From Sulfitobacter sp. SK012 (lineage in GTDB: Bacteria > Pseudomonadota > Alphaproteobacteria > Rhodobacterales > Rhodobacteraceae): DNA of 64,000 nt. The DNA is taken from the NCBI RefSeq assembly GCF_003352085.1, contig NZ_CP025804.1:4402001-4466000 (forward strand). Reading direction: 5' to 3'. A program made the translations under genes and the position numbers. Of this stretch, positions 28,681-37,303 are shown one piece after another. The notes beneath the pieces are model-generated. The model worked only from the letters and a program-made list of their open reading frames with translations. It was not told the DNA's origin and searched no databases. The number at the start of each line of letters is the position of its first letter. Position 1 is the first letter of the stretch.

Positions 28681-29670
28681 ATGATCCCCGGACCCCGTAA
28701 CAGCCTCACTGACGTCCCTGGCCTACGGGTTGGTAACGCCCAAGACGATGCATTGAAGTCAGGCACGACAGTGGTTGTCGGGGACAAGCCATTTGTGGCC
28801 TCGGTTCACGTCATGGGCGGCGCACCCGGCACCCGCGAGACTGATCTGCTGGCGCCCGATAAGACCGTTGATGCTGTCGATGCACTGGTTTTGTCTGGTG
28901 GATCCGCGTTCGGCTTAGATGCGTGTTCCGGCGTGATGGAAGGGCTGCGCGCTGATGGGCGTGGCTTTCAGGTTGGTGATGCACTGATCCCACTGGTGCC
29001 CGGTGCGATCCTATTTGATCTTCTGAATGGCGGCACCAAGGGTTGGACGCAAAACCCCTATGCAGCGCTCGGTCTTGAAGCCTACCGCACAGCATCTCAA
29101 ACCTTTGATGTTGGCAGCGTCGGTGCCGGAACTGGGGCACTGACAGCGATGCTCAAAGGCGGTCTTGGTACCGCGTCACTGGTTCTCCCCGATGGCAGTA
29201 CCGTGGCCGCTTTGGTAGGCGTGAACCCCGTCGGTTCGGTCACCACGCCGGGCGATCGCCATTTCTATGCGGCCCCTTTTGAGATTGATGGCGAATTCGG
29301 TGGGGTTGGGCCTGATACCGCAACGGGCCTTGGCCGGTCACTGGACAGTCGCAAAAGCGTTGCCCTGAACCCGCGCACGAATACCACCATTGCCATCGTG
29401 GCAACGGACGCGACCCTCAGCAAGGCTGCCTGTCACCGCGTCGCTACGGCCGCTCATGACGGCATCGCGCGCGCCACAGTCCCTGCACACACGCCCCATG
29501 ACGGCGATCTGGTTTTTGCCTTGTCGACAGGGAGCAAACCTGAGGGAGACACGTTACTGATCGGCCACGCAGCTGCCCTTTGCCTCAGCCGGGCGATCGC
29601 GCGCGCTGTCTTTGCAGCAACCCCGGCACCGAACGATTTGCTGCCTTGTTGGTCCACCCAGAATTCATGA
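28681..29670 (+). CDS. P1/S58-family peptidase (DmpA-like aminopeptidase)
   Basis: 329 residues. The family is N-terminal-nucleophile hydrolases such as L-aminopeptidase D-esterase DmpA and beta-peptidyl aminopeptidase BapA. Features are SLTDVPGLRVGNAQ at the start, GGAPGTRETDLL, LSGGSAFGLDA, FDVGSVGAGTGA, and a conserved NTTIAIVATDA where the chain normally self-cleaves before a Ser/Thr nucleophile. The ATG at 28681 is taken (AAAGG upstream); the frame from 28519 overlaps the dehydrogenase and is not needed. It likely finishes hydrolysis of peptides or amides brought in by the ABC importer. Confidence 0.82.
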   Translation: MIPGPRNSLTDVPGLRVGNAQDDALKSGTTVVVGDKPFVASVHVMGGAPGTRETDLLAPDKTVDAVDALVLSGGSAFGLDACSGVMEGLRADGRGFQVGDALIPLVPGAILFDLLNGGTKGWTQNPYAALGLEAYRTASQTFDVGSVGAGTGALTAMLKGGLGTASLVLPDGSTVAALVGVNPVGSVTTPGDRHFYAAPFEIDGEFGGVGPDTATGLGRSLDSRKSVALNPRTNTTIAIVATDATLSKAACHRVATAAHDGIARATVPAHTPHDGDLVFALSTGSKPEGDTLLIGHAAALCLSRAIARAVFAATPAPNDLLPCWSTQNS

Positions 29671-29743
29671 GCGACCTTTTCGCGAACTAAAACTCAGGCT
29701 AACCTGCCCGCAAAACGAATAGAAAACCCGAAGGACACCTCAG

Positions 29744-30331
29744 ATGAACAATTCTCTAGGTTGGCATTATGCCCTTGAAGGCACTTCTTATGGGCCAATC
29801 AATCAAGATGAACTGGATGGCCTGATCGCGAATGGCACAGTGCGCGCCGATACACTTGTCTGGCAGGAAGGGATGGACGATTGGCTGCCTCTTGGACAGA
29901 TGAAAGGGACCGCAATCCCGATGATGGCATCGCATGCGCCTGCCAGAGAGAATATTGCCCGTCCGCGTGAAGATGCATCGACTTTTGTCGGTGCGCTAAA
30001 AGATGGTTTCTCCCGCTATGTCGATTTCAAAGGCCGCTCAAACAGGCCGCAATTTTGGTTCTGGACGCTTTGGATGATAATTCTTGGGATTGGGACGGGC
30101 ATTATCGATAGCACGTTCGGGTTTTATGATGTCGGACCGATAAATAGCATCTTAAGCCTTATCACCCTTATCCCAGGTATTGCTGTCGCTGCACGTCGAT
30201 TGCATGACATCGGTCGCCGAGGTTGGTGGCTCCTGCTGATCCTAATCCCAATTGTCGGTCTCATTGTTCTCATCGTATTTTTCTCCACCAAAGGGGAAGA
30301 GACGCCCAACCCATACGGCGACCCTGTATAA
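29744..30331 (+). CDS. GYF_2-DUF805 membrane protein
   Basis: 195 residues. An N-terminal GYF_2 domain (about 5-60; WHYALEGTSYGPINQDEL, LVWQEGMDDWLPLGQM) is followed by a DUF805 membrane domain with about four helices (FKGRSNRPQFWFW..., RRLHDIGRRGWW). The GYF part is an intracellular peptide-binding module, so the protein may anchor a partner at the membrane. GAAGGAC lies upstream of the ATG. No biological role is known, and it is the last plus-strand gene before the isomerase pair, with which it converges. Confidence 0.85.
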   Translation: MNNSLGWHYALEGTSYGPINQDELDGLIANGTVRADTLVWQEGMDDWLPLGQMKGTAIPMMASHAPARENIARPREDASTFVGALKDGFSRYVDFKGRSNRPQFWFWTLWMIILGIGTGIIDSTFGFYDVGPINSILSLITLIPGIAVAARRLHDIGRRGWWLLLILIPIVGLIVLIVFFSTKGEETPNPYGDPV

Positions 30332-30337
30332 TGCAGC

Positions 30338-30985
30338 CTAGGTCGCGTCGATTTGATTGGCTGGCGCGGCCTTTTCCAGAGCGGGAATATCCATGCAGGC
30401 GTCTTGAATACGCGCGATCGTAGGGTAGTCCTCAAGCGTGACCCCGAAACGACCGTTGTTGAGAACCTGCGCATAAAGGCAAAGGTCGGCTAGGCCTACG
30501 GTCTCTCCATGGCAAAATGTACCGGTCTCTGGCTCAGACGCCAATCGCGCCTCAAGGGCTGCCATTCCAGCATGAGCCCATTTGCCAAACCACGCCGCTT
30601 TGCCCTCCGCATCAACACCGTATTCAGCCTCGAGATGCTGCAAAATACGCAAATTGTTCACCGGATGCACATCGAGCGCAATGATATGGGCCAACGACCG
30701 AACCCGCGCGCGCGCCCAAGCATCGCGGGGCAACAACGCCGGTTCGGGATGCACTTCGTCCAGCCATTCTAGGATCGCCAGAGATTGCGGCAGCGCGCCT
30801 TGCGGGGTCACCAATGTCGGCACAAGCCCCGACGGGTTTAGGGCCAGATGATCAGCGCTCGCTTGCTCGCCCTTGAGCAATGACAAAGGGATATAATCGT
30901 AAGACAGTCCCTTGAGGTTCAATGCTGCGCGCACTCGAACAGAGGTCGAAGACCTGAAGTAATTATGCAGCTGCAAATTGCTCAC
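30338..30985 (-). CDS. maiA: maleylpyruvate/maleylacetoacetate isomerase (zeta-class GST)
   Basis: 215-residue glutathione-transferase fold with the zeta signature SSTSVRVRAALNLKG. It isomerises maleylacetoacetate (tyrosine pathway) or maleylpyruvate (gentisate pathway) using glutathione. The gene overlaps the FAH-family hydrolase by 4 bp, so the pair carries out isomerisation and then hydrolysis. No gentisate or homogentisate dioxygenase is in the window, so the upstream aromatic substrate is open. Confidence 0.85.
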   Translation of the reverse strand: MSNLQLHNYFRSSTSVRVRAALNLKGLSYDYIPLSLLKGEQASADHLALNPSGLVPTLVTPQGALPQSLAILEWLDEVHPEPALLPRDAWARARVRSLAHIIALDVHPVNNLRILQHLEAEYGVDAEGKAAWFGKWAHAGMAALEARLASEPETGTFCHGETVGLADLCLYAQVLNNGRFGVTLEDYPTIARIQDACMDIPALEKAAPANQIDAT

Positions 30986-31677
30986 GCGCGGTTTCCAATC
31001 GTGACTTCTAGCTCTCCGATGCCGTCGACACCGCCGGTCATCACATCACCCGGAACTACCGCAGCAACGCCTGCGGGTGTCCCAGTCATGATTAAATCAC
31101 CGGGTGCCAAGGTTACCGCGCGACTTAAGGTGGCGACATGCTCTCGCACCGACCAGATCAAATCGGCCAAATCTCCCTCTTGCCGCAAAGTACCATTCAC
31201 CGCGAGCCAGATGCGGCCCTTCTCAACGCTTGGCACATCCCGCAATGGCATAAGCGGCGCAATGGGCGCTGATTGATCGAACCCTTTGGCCATGTCCCAC
31301 GGACGGCCAGTTTTCTTGGCATCTGCCTGCAAATCACGGCGAGTCATGTCAATCCCGACAGAGGCCCCCCAGACATGATCCATCACATCGGCTTCGGCAA
31401 CATTCGCGCCTCCTTTGCCGATCGCGATCACCAATTCGATCTCGTGATGCAGATCATCAGTTAGTGTTGGATAGGCCAACGTGCAGGGCGTATCGACAAC
31501 GGCATCAGCTGGCTTGGTGAAAAAGAACGGCGGCTCTCGGCTAGGGTCATTGCCCATCTCACGGGCATGCGCCTCATAATTGCGCCCCACACAGAAAATG
31601 CGCCGCACCGGGAACCGATCAGTTGTGCCTCTGACGGCAAGGCTTGCTTGTTGCAGCGGCTCAAAAACATAGCTCAT
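30982..31677 (-). CDS. fumarylacetoacetate hydrolase-family protein (fumarylpyruvate hydrolase type)
   Basis: 231 residues of the single-domain FAH fold: FCVGRNYEAHAREMG, the acidic metal site DLHHEIELVIAIG and the C-terminal GDLIMTGTPAGV. This short form is typical of fumarylpyruvate hydrolase and acylpyruvases rather than of the ~420-residue eukaryotic FAH. Paired with the zeta-GST, it fits ring-cleavage product hydrolysis to fumarate and pyruvate (gentisate route). The ATG at 31677 is preferred because AGGA lies 8 nt upstream. Confidence 0.82.
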   Translation of the reverse strand: MSYVFEPLQQASLAVRGTTDRFPVRRIFCVGRNYEAHAREMGNDPSREPPFFFTKPADAVVDTPCTLAYPTLTDDLHHEIELVIAIGKGGANVAEADVMDHVWGASVGIDMTRRDLQADAKKTGRPWDMAKGFDQSAPIAPLMPLRDVPSVEKGRIWLAVNGTLRQEGDLADLIWSVREHVATLSRAVTLAPGDLIMTGTPAGVAAVVPGDVMTGGVDGIGELEVTIGNRA

Positions 31678-31797
31678 CACTGGTGTCCTTTATTCTGGAT
31701 TTCGTTGTGAACCGGTTACAGAAAGCCCTCGCATCGCAGCAGCCCCAAAGCGAATACCACGCAGGGTGTAGCAACCTCAAATGGTCCAGGCTCCGGG

Positions 31798-32616
31798 TTA
31801 GTCACCCAACTTGGCATGCACCTCATCAAGGTCGATCTCGCCGATGGGGAGTTTGTTGCCCGGGTTTTCAAAGTCATATTTGAAAAGCTCAAAGTCGCGC
31901 TTGTAGATTTCCCGGACCAGATGCATCGAGAGATCGTCGAAATAATCCTCAACCGGGTGCGCGCGCTTGGGGCCATGCCCTTCGCTTTCGTTGAACCGCG
32001 GGATACCATCAAGCTTGATCTCATGCTTGGTTTCGACAGAATTCAGCACGTCCTGCATGCCATCATTGAACGCTTCCGTCCAAACAATCTTGTCGTAAGT
32101 CCCACCATTGGCGATAAATGTGCTGACGTGGCCAGACATCGCAGACCAATGAATGTCAGGGTCCATAGGACGCCGCCAGCGAATGGTATCGCGCGCAAAC
32201 AATAGAAACCTGCGAAAGCTGGCAACTTGGTCAAAATCGGCTTTGCCGTCATCCCCGCCAACGTCGATGCCATATTTTTGGATCAGTAGCGGCACGAGGT
32301 TGCCACGGTACCGCTTTCCGTTGCGCTGGATGCCGCAAATTTTGTCGAAAAACGAACTCAATATCCGCGTGTAAGGATTTCGGACGCAGGTAAAGGCGTA
32401 CGAGGTGTGGTTTTGCACATTCGTCGCGATCGGCAACTGGCTTTCGTCCAGCGCCCATTTGTGCAGGCCAGACTTGGCATCATGGATATCGCCATCAAAA
32501 AACTCACCATGATCAGAGTAATACATGATCTGACCTATGCTGGAGCACGCACATTTGGGCACCACACGGTACACCACGCTTTCACTCTCCGTCATCCACG
32601 TACCGGGAAAACCCAT
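31798..32616 (-). CDS. sulfotransferase family 2 protein
   Basis: 272 residues. The PAPS-binding 5'-phosphosulfate loop is VPKCACSSI near residue 18, and the 3'-phosphate site is CVRNPYTRILSSF near residue 77. Both match carbohydrate sulfotransferases (HNK-1/chondroitin type). It would put sulfate on a sugar, probably a surface glycan. AGGAGG stands just before the ATG. It is divergent from a glycosyltransferase across 142 bp, suggesting that both build one extracellular polysaccharide or glycoconjugate. Confidence 0.8.
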   Translation of the reverse strand: MGFPGTWMTESESVVYRVVPKCACSSIGQIMYYSDHGEFFDGDIHDAKSGLHKWALDESQLPIATNVQNHTSYAFTCVRNPYTRILSSFFDKICGIQRNGKRYRGNLVPLLIQKYGIDVGGDDGKADFDQVASFRRFLLFARDTIRWRRPMDPDIHWSAMSGHVSTFIANGGTYDKIVWTEAFNDGMQDVLNSVETKHEIKLDGIPRFNESEGHGPKRAHPVEDYFDDLSMHLVREIYKRDFELFKYDFENPGNKLPIGEIDLDEVHAKLGD

Positions 32617-32758
32617 AAACCGCCTCCTGCTCTGCCCACCTGTTTTCTTGTCACAGATTGAACTGATCCTAAAAAAGCAAATAAATGCTGTTTATTCAAT
32701 CGGTGTTCACCTTTATCTTGTCAAACAGTAGTGCAAAATGGGGTTCATCGTTTCTTAA

Positions 32759-34336
32759 ATGGCAAAAATTGCCTACATATTGCTGTGTCACAAGGACCCG
32801 GACGCCATTATCAAGCAGGCGGAGCGGCTGACAGCTGTGGGCGACTACATGTCGATTCACTTTGATGCATCCGCAAATCCGGAAGAATTCCTCGCAATTT
32901 CTGAGGCTTTGAGCGCAAATCCCAACGTTACGTTCGCCCAAAAACGCATCCGTTGTGGCTGGGGCGAATGGTCGCTGGTGCAAGCAACCCTCCATGCTCT
33001 GACATCCGCAATTGATGCCTTCCCGCGCGCCACGCATTTCTACATGCTTTCAGGCGACTGCATGGCGATCAAATCTGCCGAATACACCCACCAGTTTCTT
33101 GATGACCATGATGTTGATTTCATCGAGAGCTTTGACTATCTCGAAAGTGACTGGATCAAGACTGGCATGAAGGAAGAGCGGCTGATTTACCGTCATTTCT
33201 TTAACGAACGAACGCAGAAAAAACTGTTTTATGCAGCCTTCAATCTGCAACGAAAATTGCAAATGACCCGCAGCATCCCCGCTGACATCCAAGTTCAAAT
33301 CGGCAGCCAATGGTGGTGTCTGCGCCGCCGCACAATCGAATGGGTTCTCGACTTCGCCAAACAGCGTCGGGATGTCATGCGGTTTTTCAAAACCACATGG
33401 ATTCCGGATGAGACCTTTTTTCAGACGCTTGTGCACCATCTTGTTCCGGAAGAGGAAATTCGCACCCGTACGCTGACATTCTTAATGTTCACGGATTACG
33501 GCATGCCTGTTACCTTTTACAATGACCACTACGATCTACTGGTCAGCCAAGACTATCTTTTTGCCCGTAAGATCAGTGCAGAAGCGCATGATCTCAAGCG
33601 CCGCCTTGGCCTGCTTTACGCGGCGCAAAAAGTGCAGTTCGAGATCAGCAACGAAGGACGCAGCCTGTTCAAGTTTCTGACAGGTCGAGGCCGCATCGGG
33701 CGCCGTTTTTCTACCCGTTTTTGGGAAACTGAAAGTACTTTGGGCCGCGAGCGCGAACTGCTTATCGTGGTTTGCAAGAAATGGCATGTCGCGAAACGCG
33801 TGCTGGAACGCATCCGCCAAACCACAAATGTACCCGCGATCGAGTACCTCTTTAACGAAGAAGACACGCCCCTGCCTGACCTTGGCGGCATCCAGAAAAC
33901 GCTCGAAAAACGTACCCGGCATCGTCGCTCATTGATGCGGATGCTGTTTGACTATTTCGAGACCGATCGCCTGATCGTCTGTATGGACCCCGGCAACCTT
34001 GATCTGCTGAATGACTTCGCTTCTGACCGCTCTGTGACGCGCTTGCTGGAAATCGAATGCCAGTTCTCAGATGACTACCTCATTGGGCATGCCATGCGCG
34101 TCGGTCTCGCTGGCGAACAAACGTCCCAAGACACCCTCGACCGGCTGCTCCCGACGATCCGCAATGATATGATATTTGAGGGTGACCGGATCCTTGACGC
34201 TAAGTTTGAAAATCACTCCCGGATGCGTGAAAGCGCATCACAAGATACAAACGCAGACGCGCTCGCTGACTTTCTGACCATTCCTGTGGACAAGGCGAAG
34301 CAGATCACTTCAACCGACCACCTTTTTGCCGATTAA
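32759..34336 (+). CDS. core-2/I-branching-type glycosyltransferase with DUF5928 domain
   Basis: 525 residues. The first ~300 match the beta-1,6-N-acetylglucosaminyltransferase (branch) fold: AYILLCHKDPD at the start, HFDAS, YMLSGDCMAIKS and WWCLRRRTIEWVL. The C-terminal ~220 residues correspond to DUF5928, a Rhodobacteraceae domain of unknown role. It has no signal peptide or membrane helix and is thus cytosolic. The ribosome site is weak. It overlaps neither neighbour, with hit following 10 bp later. It is divergent from the sulfotransferase. Confidence 0.78.
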   Translation: MAKIAYILLCHKDPDAIIKQAERLTAVGDYMSIHFDASANPEEFLAISEALSANPNVTFAQKRIRCGWGEWSLVQATLHALTSAIDAFPRATHFYMLSGDCMAIKSAEYTHQFLDDHDVDFIESFDYLESDWIKTGMKEERLIYRHFFNERTQKKLFYAAFNLQRKLQMTRSIPADIQVQIGSQWWCLRRRTIEWVLDFAKQRRDVMRFFKTTWIPDETFFQTLVHHLVPEEEIRTRTLTFLMFTDYGMPVTFYNDHYDLLVSQDYLFARKISAEAHDLKRRLGLLYAAQKVQFEISNEGRSLFKFLTGRGRIGRRFSTRFWETESTLGRERELLIVVCKKWHVAKRVLERIRQTTNVPAIEYLFNEEDTPLPDLGGIQKTLEKRTRHRRSLMRMLFDYFETDRLIVCMDPGNLDLLNDFASDRSVTRLLEIECQFSDDYLIGHAMRVGLAGEQTSQDTLDRLLPTIRNDMIFEGDRILDAKFENHSRMRESASQDTNADALADFLTIPVDKAKQITSTDHLFAD

Positions 34337-34346
34337 GGATACCTCA

Positions 34347-34727
34347 ATGGCCTACGCCTATGACGACCAGAACATCTTTGCCAAAATCCTGCGCGGCGAA
34401 ATCCCGAACACCACAGTGTTGGAGACTGAGCACACACTAGCCTTCCGCGACATCGAACCTCAGGCACCCGTGCACGTGTTGATTATCCCAAAGGGAGCTT
34501 ATGTCAGCTACGATCATTTTGCGGCAACTGCGTCAGACGCGGAAATTATTGACTACACGCGCGCTATCGCAAAGGTCTGCGAAATAGAGGGCGTCAAACC
34601 CGATAGCGCCGAAGGATACCGCTTGATCAGCAATGCAGGTGTCCATGGCGTTCAGGATGTCCCGCACCTGCATGTTCATATTCTGGGTGGCCGCCGGATG
34701 GGCCGCATGGTCCCTCCAGCGACCTGA
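34347..34727 (+). CDS. HIT-family nucleotide hydrolase
   Basis: 126 residues of the Hint branch of the HIT superfamily: FAKILRGEIP at the N terminus, APVHVLIIPKG in the middle and the catalytic triad motif HLHVHILGG near the end. It hydrolyses purine nucleoside phosphoramidates. The ATG at 34347 is preferred over 34326 because AAGGA precedes it. It is downstream of the glycosyltransferase by 10 bp and may be co-transcribed. Confidence 0.9.
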   Translation: MAYAYDDQNIFAKILRGEIPNTTVLETEHTLAFRDIEPQAPVHVLIIPKGAYVSYDHFAATASDAEIIDYTRAIAKVCEIEGVKPDSAEGYRLISNAGVHGVQDVPHLHVHILGGRRMGRMVPPAT

Positions 34728-34732
34728 GTACG

Positions 34733-34801
34733 CCGCTTAGTTTGGCGGATACTATCGCGAGGGCTGCTTAGGGTCGCGCGCCGCCAAATCGTACTAAGCG
34801 G
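34733..34801. repeat. imperfect inverted repeat between convergent genes
   Basis: CCGCTTAGTTTGGCGG at 34733-34748 mirrors CCGCCAAA-(5 nt)-CTAAGCGG at 34781-34801, differing only by a 5-nt bulge. The loop also contains a third GCTTAG. It separates hit from the DUF1523 gene. There is no T-tract, so it may be a structured RNA end, a Rho-dependent stop or a small palindromic repeat. Confidence 0.55.
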
Positions 34802-34811
34802 TCGCGCAGTT

Positions 34812-35441
34812 TTACTTTCGCCGCCATGACCCTATCCATTTCGAAAACCGGCCTGAGGCATCGGCAAAATCATCCTCGATCGCCTCTACAGTTGGATCAA
34901 TCCTCGCTCGGCGGAACCTGCGCCAGCGCACCCAGATGCCATAGGCGACCGCTGCGAATATGGTAATAATGATAATGTTCAGCCACGGCAGGCCCTTGGG
35001 GGCGTCTGGACCGTCCACTGCGCGTATCGAAACCGCATTGGGAAAGACCGTCAGGAATTCATTGCGCCAACCATAGTGTTTGATTGCCGCATATTGCCCG
35101 CCATCCGCCGTGGATTTTAGATCCGCCGCCTCGGCCTGCAAGTTAGATGTATCAAACTTAAAATACGGCGGCCAACCCCAACCAGTATCCTCGTTGCGGT
35201 ACACCATCACATCACCTTTGGCCCGTCGCGTCTGGATAAAGAAAACATCCCGATTGAGTGCCAAAGGATCCGTTCCGATATCTGCCTGCGCCCAAAAGAT
35301 TGAGTTTTCACCGGGATCAACACGTTTTTCATAAGTGTCGGTGACCCGCACAATATCTACTTGTGGCAACGTGTAGTGAAACACAGACACAACCAGCACC
35401 CAAAAAGTAATCCAGAACGTCCATTTGATGAGGCCCAGCAT
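34812..35441 (-). CDS. DUF1523 family membrane-anchored protein
   Basis: 209 residues. A membrane helix at about 5-27 is followed by an extracytoplasmic domain with VIYRNEDTGWGWPPYFKFD-like signature (here YRNEDTGWGWPPYFKFD) and YGWRNEFLTVFPNAVSIRAV, then a second helix near 155-175 and a basic cytoplasmic tail. This is the DUF1523 family; no activity is known. It is the last gene of the 34.8-41.7 kb operon, 12 bp after the small membrane protein gene. Confidence 0.8.
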   Translation of the reverse strand: MLGLIKWTFWITFWVLVVSVFHYTLPQVDIVRVTDTYEKRVDPGENSIFWAQADIGTDPLALNRDVFFIQTRRAKGDVMVYRNEDTGWGWPPYFKFDTSNLQAEAADLKSTADGGQYAAIKHYGWRNEFLTVFPNAVSIRAVDGPDAPKGLPWLNIIIITIFAAVAYGIWVRWRRFRRARIDPTVEAIEDDFADASGRFSKWIGSWRRK

Positions 35442-35453
35442 GATGACGTCTCC

Positions 35454-35720
35454 TTAACTGAAATTCGTGAGGTAAATGATGACGCTAACTACGATCACCG
35501 GGACGACATAAACACCCAAAATCAGCTTGCGCCGTAACGAGGTGTCATATTCGGCCAGACCCTGATCGACAAATGTTTCTTTGTCGATGTCCTGCGGTCC
35601 TTCGTGCCACTCCGCTCGCAGTTTTCCACGCCGCACCGCACGCGAATAAAGCGACAGGCAAACATAGATCACCGTCAAAACGATGAACCCGATAAACAAA
35701 AGCCGACCCAATGCAAACAT
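35454..35720 (-). CDS. small two-helix membrane protein
   Basis: 88 residues with helices at about 4-25 and 66-86 flanking a charged stretch (KLRAEWHEGPQDIDKETFVDQG). GAGGTAAG lies right before the ATG. It starts 3 bp after the DUF6638-type gene and is followed 12 bp later by DUF1523, so it is firmly within the operon. I do not recognise a family with a known job. Confidence 0.75.
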   Translation of the reverse strand: MFALGRLLFIGFIVLTVIYVCLSLYSRAVRRGKLRAEWHEGPQDIDKETFVDQGLAEYDTSLRRKLILGVYVVPVIVVSVIIYLTNFS

Positions 35721-35723
35721 ACC

Positions 35724-37079
35724 TTACCTCCTCTTTACTGCGCCCCATGGGCCCACCCGGGCTACCATATCAGGCAAAGGCGGTGGCCCCCCACGCTCTG
35801 GCTCCGCCATAGGAGCCTCGTGGCCAAAGAGCGCATCACGCGCGCCCGCCTTATCCACCTGATACTCACGTTCCAGAAAATCAGCAACATAAGCCTTCTT
35901 TGTCTCCGGCCAGCCGGCATAGGTACGGTAAAATAATTCCTTGTGGCAGATGAACAATTGCCGAATGTCCTTTGGTGCCAATTCAGCCAACAACATATTC
36001 ACCAAAGCCGCATCAGGCGTGTCCGCCGCCCGCAGCGTGTAGAAATAGGCCGGGTGGTCACTGTCGATCTTGGGCCAGTTGCCACCGTTTTCGGCCCAGT
36101 TCACCAGCGCTGCCAAGGCATGGAATTCTTCTGGCAGTTTGTCCGAATGTGACCGCGCCAACTTGCGCATGTCCGCACGGGTGCTGCCTTGCAAATCTGC
36201 ACCCGCATCCGCCGCAGCATCGACTAGAATGAAATCCATCTTTTGGCGCAGTATCGCCGCCGCATCCACACCACGGGCCTCAACGATGGTTTCAACCAGT
36301 CCGTTGAACTTGAAGAACTTCGCGATGTTGTTGCGGTCGCGCAAGTCGAACACATATTCGAGCGGCAACTCACCCAACCCGGCCTTGCCAGAGGGCGCAA
36401 TCACCGCCGGGTGTTCCATGTCCTGCCATAAATACAGCCCGCCAAAATGCGCCGTCCAGAAATTGCGCTGATCAAAGCTCATCTGATTAAGTCGCACAGG
36501 ATTGCGCACCACATCGCCTGTCTTCCCCGCGAGGTCGATCATTTCGGCAATCAACACATCGTCAAACCAACCGTCAGGCTCGTTGCGAAACTGGTCCACC
36601 ATCCCGGCGAGTTTATTCGCATCCCGGACCGTGCCTGCGGTGGTATCTGCCTCAACCGTGACGCGCCGGATGTCAAAGAGCCGCGCCGGAGTTGAGATGT
36701 CATAAACCGAATTCACCAACTCCCCCGCCACCGCATCCCGCGCCGTCAGCGCAAAAAGCTGCGCCTCATTTCCCGCAAAAAACTGTTTTAGGATATCGCG
36801 TGAGGTTGAGAATTTGGTGTTCAAAAGCGGTGCCGTCCGCTGCTCCATGCTCAGCAAAATGAACTGCCGGTTCACGCCTGCGTGGTTGAGGTAAAGCGTG
36901 TCGTCCAGCTCATCCCCGATCTCGGGCGAATACCCCGAGATATCAACGTGGAAATCAGTGAGCGCGGTTCGCTTGCCGGTGAGGTGTTCCAATGCGCGGT
37001 TGTAGCGCTCAACCAGTGTGGGGCTTTCCACGTGGAACAGGTTGCCGAACATCAGGCCTTTTTGGATGAGGCGTTTCAT
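35724..37079 (-). CDS. large conserved hypothetical protein (DUF6638-like)
   Basis: 451 residues, no signal peptide or membrane helix, rich in Asp/Glu, with a proline-rich tail (MAEPERGGPPPLPDM). Segments include GVNRQFILLSMEQRT, FDIRRVTVEADTT and YLWQDMEHPAV. I believe this corresponds to DUF6638, a family seen beside AAA ATPases in Rhodobacteraceae, but could not confirm this. Its start overlaps the short upstream frame by 4 bp, and otherwise it lies just after the AAA+ gene. It is a likely partner of the ATPase. Confidence 0.7.
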   Translation of the reverse strand: MKRLIQKGLMFGNLFHVESPTLVERYNRALEHLTGKRTALTDFHVDISGYSPEIGDELDDTLYLNHAGVNRQFILLSMEQRTAPLLNTKFSTSRDILKQFFAGNEAQLFALTARDAVAGELVNSVYDISTPARLFDIRRVTVEADTTAGTVRDANKLAGMVDQFRNEPDGWFDDVLIAEMIDLAGKTGDVVRNPVRLNQMSFDQRNFWTAHFGGLYLWQDMEHPAVIAPSGKAGLGELPLEYVFDLRDRNNIAKFFKFNGLVETIVEARGVDAAAILRQKMDFILVDAAADAGADLQGSTRADMRKLARSHSDKLPEEFHALAALVNWAENGGNWPKIDSDHPAYFYTLRAADTPDAALVNMLLAELAPKDIRQLFICHKELFYRTYAGWPETKKAYVADFLEREYQVDKAGARDALFGHEAPMAEPERGGPPPLPDMVARVGPWGAVKRR

Positions 37080-37303
37080 ATCAGCGCCAATCGCGAAGCA
37101 AGCATGTATCGGCGTTCGATAGGCGCAGAATGACGCCCACCGTTTTTGTTAGGGAACTTAGACGCCCAACCATTTAGGAACCGCAACTCAAGATCCTGTT
37201 GTTCAAGCTCAGACATTTCAACGCCCGTCATTCCGCAGCCTGTGTTCCTAAACTCAATAAACTCGTTAAGCCCGCCCTCAGTTTGATCGGAGAGATGAGT
37301 CAC
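37076..37303 (-). CDS. possible 75-residue linking gene between the AAA+ and DUF6638-like genes
   Basis: A GTG start overlaps the AAA+ stop by 4 bp, and the stop overlaps the next ATG by 4 bp. GGGAGGGAAGG before the GTG could be a ribosome site, although it also encodes the end of the ATPase. The 75-residue product (opening THLSDQTEGGLNEF) has no known motif. The double overlap argues for a real gene; the composition does not. Confidence 0.35.
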   Translation of the reverse strand: MTHLSDQTEGGLNEFIEFRNTGCGMTGVEMSELEQQDLELRFLNGWASKFPNKNGGRHSAPIERRYMLASRLALI

